Source of the DNA: Verrucomicrobiales bacterium
GTDB taxonomy: Bacteria > Verrucomicrobiota > Verrucomicrobiia > Limisphaerales > JAFMIX01
Direction: 5' to 3'
Assembly (NCBI GenBank): GCA_017853785.1
Contig: JAFMIX010000100.1
Coordinates: forward strand, 1 to 7,655
DNA length: 7,655 nt
A program made the translations under genes and the position numbers. This document shows positions 1 through 5,467 of this stretch, piece by piece. The notes beneath the pieces are model-generated. The model was not told the DNA's origin and did no database searches. It was given only the letters and a program-made list of their open reading frames with translations. Position 1 is the first letter of the stretch; each line of letters opens with the position of its first letter.

Positions 1-509
1 GTGCCGGCGGGGGTTTCCTCGGCTTCAAGCGCTTCGACTTCCTGCGCGCCGGCTTCGATGGCATCGCCCTCGGCGTCGCGGTTGGCATCGGAGTGGGAGG
101 CTTCCACGACGCCGCAGTGGTTGAAGAAGAAGCTGACGCTGCCGGGCTGGCCCAGCGAGCCGGCGAGGAACAGGCGGCGGATTTCGGGCGCGGTGCGGTT
201 GCGGTTGTCGGTGAGGCACTCGACGACGACGGGGACTTTGTGCGGCGCGAAGCCTTCGTAAACGACGGTCTCGTAATTGACCTTGTCGTCACCGATGCCG
301 GCGCCTTTATTGATGGCGCGCTCGATGGTGTCCTTGTAGACGCTGGCTTTTTTGGCCTTCTCGACGGCGACGGCGAGGCGGGCGTTGAGGTCGGGGTCGG
401 GCCCGCCAAGTTTGGCGGCGACCATGATTTCGCGGGTGAGTTTCGCGACCATCTGGCCTTTTTTCTGCGCGTTGATTTCGCGCCCGGCTTGCTTCCACTG
501 TGCTCCCAT
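1..509 (-). CDS. yebC: YebC/PmpR (TACO1) family protein, 3' end outside the window
   Basis: My translation of the minus strand from the ATG at 509-507 gives 169 codons with no stop, so the C-terminal third of a protein that is usually about 240-250 residues lies beyond the left edge. The start MGAQWKQAGREI replaces the more common MAGHSKW opening; MGAQWK starts are known in this family. Diagnostic stretches follow: AAKLGGPDPDLNARL (residues about 33-47), KDTIERAINKGAG, the hallmark ECLTDNRNRT, and GSLGQPGSVSFFF. Family knowledge: YebC proteins were first described as transcriptional regulators (PmpR), and the mitochondrial homologue TACO1 and bacterial members are now linked to translation, including of proline-rich stretches. 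The role here is therefore probably ribosome-associated, but that is inference. It is divergent from pyrH across 183 bp. No Shine-Dalgarno site precedes the ATG. Confidence 0.93.
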   Translation of the reverse strand, partial: MGAQWKQAGREINAQKKGQMVAKLTREIMVAAKLGGPDPDLNARLAVAVEKAKKASVYKDTIERAINKGAGIGDDKVNYETVVYEGFAPHKVPVVVECLTDNRNRTAPEIRRLFLAGSLGQPGSVSFFFNHCGVVEASHSDANRDAEGDAIEAGAQEVEALEAEETPAG

Positions 510-520
510 AATTTTGCGAC

Positions 521-549
521 AGTGTGGAAAAGTTGGCGGGCAGGTTCAA
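521..549 (-). promoter_or_regulatory. Weak candidate promoter for yebC
   Basis: On the minus strand a -35-like TTGAAC (544-549) is followed after 17 bp by CACACT (521-526), a poor -10 matching 3 of 6 consensus bases. Transcription from it would start about 5 nt before the yebC ATG. The assignment is tentative. I see no other structure in the rest of the 510-654 intergenic stretch. Confidence 0.25.
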
Positions 550-654
550 TGCAAATCTCCGCTGCCGCGGCGGCATCCGGCGAGGTCAAAGCCGGAACTC
601 CGCCGTTCAACGGGCGCTTCCGCCGCTGCGGTCTCACGTTTTGGCGGCTTTGGT

Positions 655-683
655 TTGACGGGGATTTGCGGGGTTGTTACAAA
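655..683 (+). promoter_or_regulatory. Sigma70-like promoter for pyrH
   Basis: TTGACG (655-660) is separated by exactly 17 bp from TACAAA (678-683). The -35 matches 5 of 6 and the -10 matches 4 of 6 consensus bases. The -10 ends only 9 bases before the pyrH ATG, so the transcript would have a leader of roughly 0-3 nt. The -35 hexamer is identical to that of the tRNA-Asn promoter in this window. Confidence 0.6.
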
Positions 684-692
684 GTGTCCGCC

Positions 693-1433
693 ATGCCTAA
701 AACCGCTTCTGCCAAATCTCCCAAACCAAAGTATCGCCGGATTCTGCTGAAGTTGAGCGGCGAGGGTTTAGGCGACGAGAATGGGCGGGGCATCGCCGCG
801 CCCGCCTTGCGCCGGTTGGCGGACGAAATCCGGGCGGTGCGTGACCTGGGGGTGCAGGTCGTGGTGGTAGTGGGCGGCGGCAATATTTTCCGGGGCTTGC
901 AGGGCAGCAAGGAAGGCATTGAGCGCGCGACGGGCGATTACATGGGGATGCTCGGGACGATCATCAACGCGCTGGCGTTGCAGGACGCGCTGGAGAAGAT
1001 CGGAGTCGCGACGCGGGTACAGAGCGCCATCGCGATGTCGCAGGTGGCGGAGACGTTCATCCGGCGGCGGGCGGTGCGGCATCTGGAGAAGGGGCGGGTG
1101 GTCATCTTCGGCGGCGGCACGGGCAATCCGTATTTTTCCACGGACACGGCGGCGGCGCTGCGCGCAAACGAGATCGGTGCGGAGGTCATTCTCAAGGCGA
1201 CCAAGGTGGACGGCATCTACGATTGCGATCCGAAGAAGAATCCGCAAGCGAAGCGGTTTGCGCAGATTTCCTACCTCGACGCGCTGCAAAAGCGCCTGCA
1301 GGTCATGGACTCCACGGCGTTCTCGCTGTGCATGGACAACAAGATGCCGATCATCGTCTTCAATTCGTTCCAGCCAAAAAACCTGCGCCGCGTGGTCTTG
1401 GGCGAGAAGGTTGGCACGCTGGTGACGGAGTAG
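693..1433 (+). CDS. pyrH: UMP kinase
   Basis: 246 residues, full length for bacterial UMP kinase, which phosphorylates UMP to UDP with ATP in pyrimidine nucleotide synthesis in the cytoplasm. Amino-acid-kinase-fold landmarks appear in order: KLSGE (residues 20-24) for phosphate binding, VVVVVGGGNIFRG (56-68), GDYMGMLGTIINALALQD (81-98), RRRAVRHLEKGRVVIFGGG (124-142) with TGNPYFSTDTAAALRA after it, KATKVDGIYDCDPKKNP (168-184), and VMDSTAFSLCMDN near the C-terminus. The Lys/Pro-rich residues 1-13 form a short extension before the fold. I chose the ATG at 693 because the family homology begins just after it; the same frame stays open upstream to 93, but that stretch is antisense to yebC. No Shine-Dalgarno site is visible and the promoter lies almost on the start codon. 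The usual neighbours tsf and frr are not adjacent. A phosphoribosyltransferase gene follows after 46 bp. Confidence 0.97.
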   Translation: MPKTASAKSPKPKYRRILLKLSGEGLGDENGRGIAAPALRRLADEIRAVRDLGVQVVVVVGGGNIFRGLQGSKEGIERATGDYMGMLGTIINALALQDALEKIGVATRVQSAIAMSQVAETFIRRRAVRHLEKGRVVIFGGGTGNPYFSTDTAAALRANEIGAEVILKATKVDGIYDCDPKKNPQAKRFAQISYLDALQKRLQVMDSTAFSLCMDNKMPIIVFNSFQPKNLRRVVLGEKVGTLVTE

Positions 1434-1446
1434 GTTCGAGCCCTAT
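1430..1446 (+). other. tRNA T-arm look-alike hairpin across the pyrH stop codon
   Basis: Five stem bases GTAGG (1430-1434), a seven-base loop TTCGAGC (1435-1441) and CCTAT (1442-1446) form a 5-bp stem with one G-T pair. It matches the T arm of the tRNA-Asn at 3055-3129 in 15 of 17 bases. The pyrH TAG stop (1431-1433) lies inside the stem. No matching acceptor, D or anticodon arm surrounds it, so it is not a tRNA gene. It may be a tRNA remnant, a processing signal or chance. Confidence 0.35.
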
Positions 1447-1479
1447 TGCCTTTTGCGCAAAGCGGGGCAAGATTCTAGT

Positions 1480-2121
1480 GTGAGGTTTACATCCCGTAAC
1501 GCTGCCGGGGTGGCATTGGGTCGGTATCTGGCTGACCGCAAAGTCAGTGCCGATGTGGTAGTTGGTTTGCCGCGGGGCGGGGTGGTCGTGGCGGCGGAGG
1601 TGGCGCGCATCCTCAACCTTCCGTTGGACGTGCTCGTCGTCCGCAAAATTGGTCATCCCCGTTTTCGTGAATTTGCCGTCGGCGCGCTGGCGGAAGACGG
1701 GGTGGTGGTGCTAGACCAGGACATGCTCTCCACGAATCCAGCGGCGCACGAGCCGTTGGATCAGATAATCACGGAGGAAACGTTGCGGTTGCGGGATTAC
1801 GAGCGGCGGTTTCACCAAGGGGGCAAGCACGAGCTGGCGGGGCGGAGAATCGTAATTGTGGATGATGGTTGGGCGACGGGCGCAACCGCCGAAGCCGCCG
1901 TGAAATCTGCGCAGCGATCACGAGCCTGTTGGGTGGGCGTGGCCGCGCCCGTGGCTTCTAGCCCGGCGGTGGAGCGGTTGTTGCCGTTGGCGGATGAGGT
2001 GTTCGTGCTGTGCAACGATCCGGAATTCAGCGCGCTGGGCAGCTATTATGACGAATTTGCCCAAACCACCGACGCGGAGGTGACGATGTTGCTTGCGGTT
2101 GCCGGGGGCGGTGAAAGATAA
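1480..2121 (+). CDS. Predicted phosphoribosyltransferase (COG1926-like)
   Basis: 213 residues from the GTG at 1480, which gives the family-typical opening MRFTSRNAAG; a TTG at 1453 would add nine residues of poor similarity. A GGGG stretch about 10-15 nt upstream could serve as a weak ribosome site. Visible motifs are LPRGGVVVAAEVA (residues 30-42), DVLVVRKIG (50-58) and the PRPP-binding loop VIVDDGWATGAT (125-136), the signature of type I phosphoribosyltransferases (Pribosyltran fold). The C-terminal part, with APVASSPAVERLLPLADEVF and YYDEFAQTTDAEV, matches the stand-alone predicted phosphoribosyltransferases grouped in COG1926. The acceptor substrate is unknown for this group, so nucleobase salvage cannot be assumed. 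The gene follows pyrH after 46 bp and ends 9 bp before mutM, so co-transcription with mutM is likely. Confidence 0.9.
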   Translation: MRFTSRNAAGVALGRYLADRKVSADVVVGLPRGGVVVAAEVARILNLPLDVLVVRKIGHPRFREFAVGALAEDGVVVLDQDMLSTNPAAHEPLDQIITEETLRLRDYERRFHQGGKHELAGRRIVIVDDGWATGATAEAAVKSAQRSRACWVGVAAPVASSPAVERLLPLADEVFVLCNDPEFSALGSYYDEFAQTTDAEVTMLLAVAGGGER

Positions 2122-2130
2122 TCATCCGCC

Positions 2131-2991
2131 GTGCCTGAATTACCTGAAGTCGAAGTGCTGGTCCGCCACTTGGTGGCGGCGGTGAAGCATAAGACCATCT
2201 GTGCTGTTGCGGTGCGGCGGCCCAAGGTCATTGCCCCCACCTCGCCTCGCCGGCTTGAACGAGCGTTGACCGGCACTACCTTTGAGGGCCTGTCCCGCCG
2301 CGGAAAATATCTGGTTTTCAAGCTGCGACCCCGTGGGAAAGGGGAGGCTTTTTTGTTGATCGGGCATCTGGGCATGACGGGTCGGATGTATCTGCAACCG
2401 GCGAGTCAACCGCTGCCCAAACATGCGGCGGTGACGCTGAATCTGGGGCGGCAAAATTTTATCTACGAAGACCAGCGATATTTCGGGCGGCTGACTTTGG
2501 CGGTGGACGGGTTAAGCCGGCTCGGGCCGGAGCCGTTGGCCAAAGAATTTACCGCCAAACATCTGGCCGCCGCATTGCAGCGCTCTACGCAACCGGTGAA
2601 AGTCAAATTGCTGGATCAGGAACTCGTGGCGGGCATCGGGAACATCTATGCGAGCGAGGCGTTGTTTCGTGCCGGAATCTCCCCGCGGCTGGCAGCGCGG
2701 CGGTTGCAGCCGGGGCAGGTGCGGCGATTGTGGCGGGCCATCCGCGCCGTGTTGCGCGAGGCCATCGCCTGTGGTAGCACGATTCCGCTGAATTTTCGCG
2801 GCGGAAAGACCGGAGATCGCCTGTTCTATTATGGCCGGGCGACCGGAGCGCCGGATTATTATGTGGAGCGGTTGCGGGTGTATGATCGTGCCAGTCAGCC
2901 GTGTGTGGTCTGTGCCGCGCCCATCCGGCGGGTGATTCAGGCGGCGCGCAGCACGTTTTACTGTCCGCAATGCCAGCAGGGGCGAAAATGA
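2131..2991 (+). CDS. mutM: Formamidopyrimidine-DNA glycosylase (Fpg/MutM)
   Basis: 286 residues from a GTG start, which the invariant N-terminus PELPEVE fixes: after Met removal Pro2 becomes the catalytic amine and Glu3 the partner acid. The enzyme excises 8-oxoguanine and formamidopyrimidines from DNA and nicks the abasic site by beta/delta elimination. Other landmarks are RRGKY with Lys59 (the catalytic K57 equivalent), GHLGMTG (78-84) with the lesion-void-filling Met82, DQRYFG (114-119) carrying the intercalating Arg116 and Phe118, LLDQELVAGIGNIYASEALFRAGI, and a C-terminal zinc finger with Cys258, Cys261, Cys278, Cys281 and the DNA-contacting Arg273. Deviations from many homologues are DQR in place of DPR and KHAAV in place of KHDHV. 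Because the Pro, Glu, Lys and zinc ligands are intact it should be active. It sits 9 bp after the phosphoribosyltransferase gene, likely in the same mRNA. Confidence 0.96.
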   Translation: MPELPEVEVLVRHLVAAVKHKTICAVAVRRPKVIAPTSPRRLERALTGTTFEGLSRRGKYLVFKLRPRGKGEAFLLIGHLGMTGRMYLQPASQPLPKHAAVTLNLGRQNFIYEDQRYFGRLTLAVDGLSRLGPEPLAKEFTAKHLAAALQRSTQPVKVKLLDQELVAGIGNIYASEALFRAGISPRLAARRLQPGQVRRLWRAIRAVLREAIACGSTIPLNFRGGKTGDRLFYYGRATGAPDYYVERLRVYDRASQPCVVCAAPIRRVIQAARSTFYCPQCQQGRK

Positions 2992-3003
2992 AGGGGAAAA
3001 TCA

Positions 3004-3032
3004 TTGACGCTGACCGGAGCGGTTTGTAGATT
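3004..3032 (+). promoter_or_regulatory. Sigma70-like promoter for tRNA-Asn
   Basis: TTGACG (3004-3009), a 17-bp spacer and TAGATT (3027-3032) lie just after the mutM stop. A start near 3039 would leave a 5' leader of about 16 nt for RNase P to remove before tRNA position 3055. Spacing and both hexamers are close to consensus. Confidence 0.7.
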
Positions 3033-3054
3033 GCGCGCCCGTTCCAAAACGGCA

Positions 3055-3129
3055 TCCAGAGTAGCTCAATGGTAGAGCACGCGGCTGTTAACCGTGTGGT
3101 TGTAGGTTCGAGTCCTACCTCTGGAGCCA
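3055..3129 (+). tRNA. tRNA-Asn (anticodon GTT), CCA encoded
   Basis: A full cloverleaf can be folded by eye. The acceptor stem is TCCAGAG/CTCTGGA with discriminator G3126 and encoded CCA (3127-3129). The D arm is GCTC/GAGC with loop AATGGTA containing the conserved GG pair. The anticodon stem is CGCGG/CCGTG with one G-T pair, and its loop CTGTTAA places anticodon GTT at 3087-3089. The variable loop is TGGTT, and the T arm is GTAGG/CCTAC with loop TTCGAGT. GTT reads AAC and AAT, hence asparagine. It stands alone between mutM and a leftward operon whose last stop codon begins 17 bp after it. I see no convincing intrinsic terminator behind it and no repeat of its 3' end that would mark an integrated element. 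Confidence 0.97.
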
Positions 3130-3146
3130 ACTTTCAAATCCCTGAA

Positions 3147-3407
3147 TCAGCGTTTCCGGGGCGGGTCGGGGCGATGCAGGCCCACCGCGTGTGCAATCTC
3201 ATCCAGTTCCTCGCGGCTGACTTCTTCCAGCTGCTTCCCCTTGGCTTTGAGCTTTTCGTTTATCTTGATGGCCTTCTCGGTCATCACCTCGTGGGTTTCG
3301 GCGGAACCGCCGACCAGCGTGAAGTTGTCTCCCTGCGTGACGCGCTTGTGGCCGTCGGAATCCAGCCCCACGCCGAGCAGCATGGCTTTGCGTTTTTTCT
3401 TGGCCAT
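3147..3407 (-). CDS. Conserved-looking 86-residue protein of unknown function
   Basis: I do not recognise this protein with confidence. Starting at the ATG 3407-3405 it has 86 residues: a basic opening MAKKKRKAMLLGVGLD, a central segment GDNFTLVGGSAETHEVM (about residues 26-42) that looks like a conserved core, then a charged, probably helical stretch with EKAIKINEKLKAKGKQLEEV and SREELDEIAH, and a basic proline-containing tail. There is no signal peptide, membrane segment or cysteine. The start codon lies 4 bp after the SDR stop, so it is very likely in the dnaJ-SDR operon and translationally coupled. The frame stays open 16 codons further upstream into the SDR gene, but the 3407 ATG fits the normal gene junction best. 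The alternation of charged and hydrophobic residues looks like real protein. Confidence 0.75.
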   Translation of the reverse strand: MAKKKRKAMLLGVGLDSDGHKRVTQGDNFTLVGGSAETHEVMTEKAIKINEKLKAKGKQLEEVSREELDEIAHAVGLHRPDPPRKR

Positions 3408-3411
3408 GGAA

Positions 3412-4116
3412 TCAGGCAGTCGCGCCGCATCCCGGCACGGTGAGTTGCTTGCCATTTTCCCCAGGGCCGAAGCGCAGGAGGTAGGGCGCGGCGATTTTTG
3501 CCCAGTCCTCGGGTAATGGATAACTGGCGGCGGAACTGCCGAAGCAGCTTTGCAGCATGGCGGTGTTGATGATGCCCGGGTTCAATGCCACCGTCGCCAT
3601 GCCGGTGGGCAACTCTTGCGCCAGCGCCTGCGTCAAACCTTCCACCGCCCACTTCGTCGCACAATACGGCGCGACCTCCGCATCCGCCGAGCGGCCCCAG
3701 CCGGAACTGAAATTCACGATCACGCCCGTCTTGCGCCGCACCATCGCGGGCGCGAAATGGCGGATGACATTGGCCACGCCCTTGAGGTTCGTGTCCACCA
3801 CCTCGCCGAACTCACGGGCTTCGATCTCCCAGAGCGAGGCGTTACGGTTGATAATGCCGGCGTTGTTGAGGATGACATCCGGCGCGCCGTGGGAGGTGAC
3901 CAGCAGGCTGGCCCAGGATTTCACCGCCGAGTCCGACGCCACGTTCACCGGATAGAAGTCGTGCGGCGTGCCGTAGGTCTGGCGCAGCTTTTTGATGTCC
4001 GCCTCCGAGCGCCCGCAGCCCAGCACGGTGTGGCCGAGTCGGATGAATTCCGCCGCCAACGCCCGGCCCAAGCCGCGCGTGACGCCGGTGATGAGAATGA
4101 TTTTTCCTCGGTCCAT
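3412..4116 (-). CDS. Short-chain dehydrogenase/reductase (SDR), substrate unknown
   Basis: 234 residues, a normal classical SDR length, forming a single Rossmann domain that uses NAD(H) or NADP(H). Seen directly: the cofactor loop TGVTRGLG (residues 10-17), Arg36 in GCGRS after the second strand (an Arg there often favours NADPH), the structural NNAG (84-87), Asn110, catalytic Ser137 or Ser138 in NFSSGWG, the Tyr151-x3-Lys155 pair in YCATK, and the PGIINT segment after the catalytic region. The substrate cannot be read from the sequence. I chose the ATG at 4116, which starts two residues before the first beta strand; a TTG at 4155 would add 13 unlikely residues. No clear Shine-Dalgarno site is present. 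It lies 48 bp after the dnaJ-like gene on the same strand and 4 bp before the 86-residue gene. Confidence 0.93.
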   Translation of the reverse strand: MDRGKIILITGVTRGLGRALAAEFIRLGHTVLGCGRSEADIKKLRQTYGTPHDFYPVNVASDSAVKSWASLLVTSHGAPDVILNNAGIINRNASLWEIEAREFGEVVDTNLKGVANVIRHFAPAMVRRKTGVIVNFSSGWGRSADAEVAPYCATKWAVEGLTQALAQELPTGMATVALNPGIINTAMLQSCFGSSAASYPLPEDWAKIAAPYLLRFGPGENGKQLTVPGCGATA

Positions 4117-4164
4117 GTGATGCGGGAATTGTCTTTCAACCGCGCCGCGATTCAATCCTATTCT

Positions 4165-5133
4165 TCAATCGCGCGGGTTGAATTTGGAGGCATGCTGCAA
4201 CTGCTCCCACAATTTGCGTTCGGTGTCGGTGACCTTCTCGGGCACGGCGATGCGTGTGACCAAGATGATGTCGCCGGGAACGCCGCCGGGCTGCGGCAGG
4301 CCGCGCCCGCGCAGGCGGAGCTTTTGTCCCGCCTGGGTGCCCGGTGGAATCTTGATGCTCAACTGGCCGCCCAGCGTCGGCACGGAAATGCTTGCGCCCA
4401 AAACGGCTTCCCACGGGGCCAGTTCGGCTTCGTGGATCAGGTTGTGGCCGTCCACCTCGAAGTCGGGATGCTTGGCGAGCCGCACGCGCAAAAAGAGATC
4501 GCCCGCCGCACCGCCGCCCGCGCCGGTTTCGCCACGACCGGCGAGGCGCAGCTTCTGGCCTTCGGTCACGCCGGGCGGGATTTTGACCTGGTAGGTCTCC
4601 TCCCGCATGATGCGCCCGACGGGCCGGCGGACGTTCACGCCGCGCACGGAGCCGCGCATGGCTTCCTCCAGTGTGACCATGATGTCGCCCTCGATGTCGC
4701 GCCCGCGCTCGGCAACGTCCTCCTGCCCGAACGTCGCGCCCCGCCTGAAGCCGCCGCCGCCGCGCATCCGCGAGCCGAAGACTTGCTCGAAGAAATCGCT
4801 GAAGCCTGTGCCTTCGAATTGAAAGTCCGCGCCGCTTTGCCCCGGGCGTTGCTGGGTGCGGCCGTAACCGCCCGCGTGGGGTGGGGGGCGGAATTCCGCG
4901 CCGGATTTCCAATCGGCGCCCAGTTCGTCGTATTGCTTGCGCTTGGCGGGATCGCTCAAGACCTCGTAGGCCTCGTTGATCTCCTTGAATTTCTCCTCGG
5001 CCTCTTTCTTGTTCTTGGCGACGTCAGGGTGATATTGCCGCGCGAGCTTGCGGAAGGATTTCTTGATGTCGTCGGCGCTGGCGCCGCGCGCCACGCCCAG
5101 CGACTGGTAATAATCTTTGAACCGGACAGACAT
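4165..5133 (-). CDS. cbpA: DnaJ-class co-chaperone without zinc fingers (CbpA-like)
   Basis: 322 residues. The N-terminal J domain (about 6-72) contains the HPD motif at residues 35-37, which stimulates the DnaK ATPase, preceded by KKSFRKLARQY and followed by FKEINEAYEVLSDPAKRKQYD. A Gly/Phe-rich linker (about 85-150, including GGGGFRRG) leads into two beta-rich substrate-binding domains with KIPPGVTEGQKLRLAGRG and its repeat KIPPGTQAGQKLRLRGRG. The CxxCxGxG zinc-finger repeats of DnaJ proper are absent, which makes it a class II J-protein like CbpA (306 residues in E. coli). It should deliver unfolded clients to DnaK; no dnaK or grpE is in the window. It is the first gene of a leftward operon with the SDR and 86-residue genes. 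The symbol reflects domain class, not proven orthology. Confidence 0.92.
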   Translation of the reverse strand: MSVRFKDYYQSLGVARGASADDIKKSFRKLARQYHPDVAKNKKEAEEKFKEINEAYEVLSDPAKRKQYDELGADWKSGAEFRPPPHAGGYGRTQQRPGQSGADFQFEGTGFSDFFEQVFGSRMRGGGGFRRGATFGQEDVAERGRDIEGDIMVTLEEAMRGSVRGVNVRRPVGRIMREETYQVKIPPGVTEGQKLRLAGRGETGAGGGAAGDLFLRVRLAKHPDFEVDGHNLIHEAELAPWEAVLGASISVPTLGGQLSIKIPPGTQAGQKLRLRGRGLPQPGGVPGDIILVTRIAVPEKVTDTERKLWEQLQHASKFNPRD

Positions 5134-5159
5134 GGGTCAAGACTACGACAACGTGGCCG

Positions 5160-5187
5160 GTTTTACAGTTCAGAAATAATCTTTCAA
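5160..5187 (-). promoter_or_regulatory. Sigma70-like promoter for the dnaJ-like operon
   Basis: On the minus strand TTGAAA (5182-5187) is followed after 16 bp by TAAAAC (5160-5165), matching 5 of 6 and 4 of 6 consensus bases. A start near 5153 would give a leader of about 20 nt. I see no heat-shock inverted repeat of the CIRCE type. Confidence 0.5.
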
Positions 5188-5207
5188 GGGCGCTATTTTT
5201 TTTGGAT

Positions 5208-5213
5208 TATGTT
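5208..5213 (+). promoter_or_regulatory. Candidate -10 element for the small ORF at 5221
   Basis: TATGTT (5208-5213) matches 4 of 6 consensus -10 bases and ends 7 bp before the ATG at 5221. The -35 region is poor: TTCAAG at 5183-5188 has a 19-bp spacer. The preceding T run (5196-5203) makes the area AT-rich. Use of this element would make the mRNA leaderless from 5221. Confidence 0.3.
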
Positions 5214-5220
5214 ATCGTCG

Positions 5221-5463
5221 ATGACAACTGAATTTCATGGCCGCAACGTGAGCGCGATGATGACAGCCGCAAACCAGCCGTTTTGGCGGGAGTCGCTCAA
5301 GGCGGCCAGCATCGGCAAGTTTGGCGCGGACGCGCCCTTTTACACCTGTTCCGCCCAAGGCGTGGATGCCGATGGGATCATTGATTTCCTGGCGGGGCGC
5401 GGAAAATTTCTGGAGAACGTCACCGGCCTCGCCGTCAATCCACACAAGGTGTGCAAGCACTGA
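5221..5463 (+). CDS. Small protein of unknown function (80 residues)
   Basis: I do not recognise this protein. From the ATG at 5221 it has 80 residues; an in-frame ATG at 5209 would add MLSS but overlaps the only -10-like element. Visible features are a Met/Ser N-terminus, QPFWRESLKAAS (19-30), FYTCSAQGVDADGIIDFLAGRG (in residues 40-61) and a C-terminus NPHKVCKH with Cys78 and His75/His80; Cys43 is the only other cysteine. No signal peptide or membrane helix is evident. Two things support it as a gene: its third codon positions are mostly G or C like those of its neighbours, and its stop lies 4 bp from the stop of the convergent GreA/B-like gene, filling the space exactly. The open frame continues far upstream antisense to dnaJ and the SDR, so openness alone is not evidence. 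Confidence 0.55.
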   Translation: MTTEFHGRNVSAMMTAANQPFWRESLKAASIGKFGADAPFYTCSAQGVDADGIIDFLAGRGKFLENVTGLAVNPHKVCKH

Positions 5464-5467
5464 GCCG

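Noticed and set aside
307..576. Minus-strand ORF overlapping the yebC start region in another frame
   Set aside because: Its translation is an arginine- and proline-rich shadow typical of a wrong frame in GC-rich DNA, and yebC occupies the same strand in a different frame.
93..692. Plus-strand open frame extending pyrH upstream by 200 codons
   Set aside because: It is antisense to yebC, which has strong family motifs. The UMP kinase homology begins just after 693, and a promoter lies at 655-683.
1446..1470. Dyad TTGCC...GGCAA with inner TTTGCGCAAA as a pyrH terminator
   Set aside because: The stem is short and bulged and no T run follows. It overlaps the region just upstream of the phosphoribosyltransferase start, so read-through is more likely.
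2603..3130. Minus-strand ORF beginning MAPEVGLEPTTTRL
   Set aside because: Its start is read antisense through the tRNA-Asn gene; this is a well-known spurious translation of tRNA antisense strands. The rest is antisense to mutM.
3055..3146. tRNA-Asn as an attachment site for an integrated element
   Set aside because: No direct repeat of the tRNA 3' end, integrase or phage gene is seen in the window, and the flanking genes are ordinary. The only similarity, at 1430-1446, is limited to the T arm.
3550..5208. Long plus-strand open frame across the SDR and dnaJ-like genes
   Set aside because: High GC content keeps the opposite frame free of stops. Both minus-strand genes have unambiguous catalytic and domain motifs. 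Only the last 80 codons, outside dnaJ, are kept as a possible gene.
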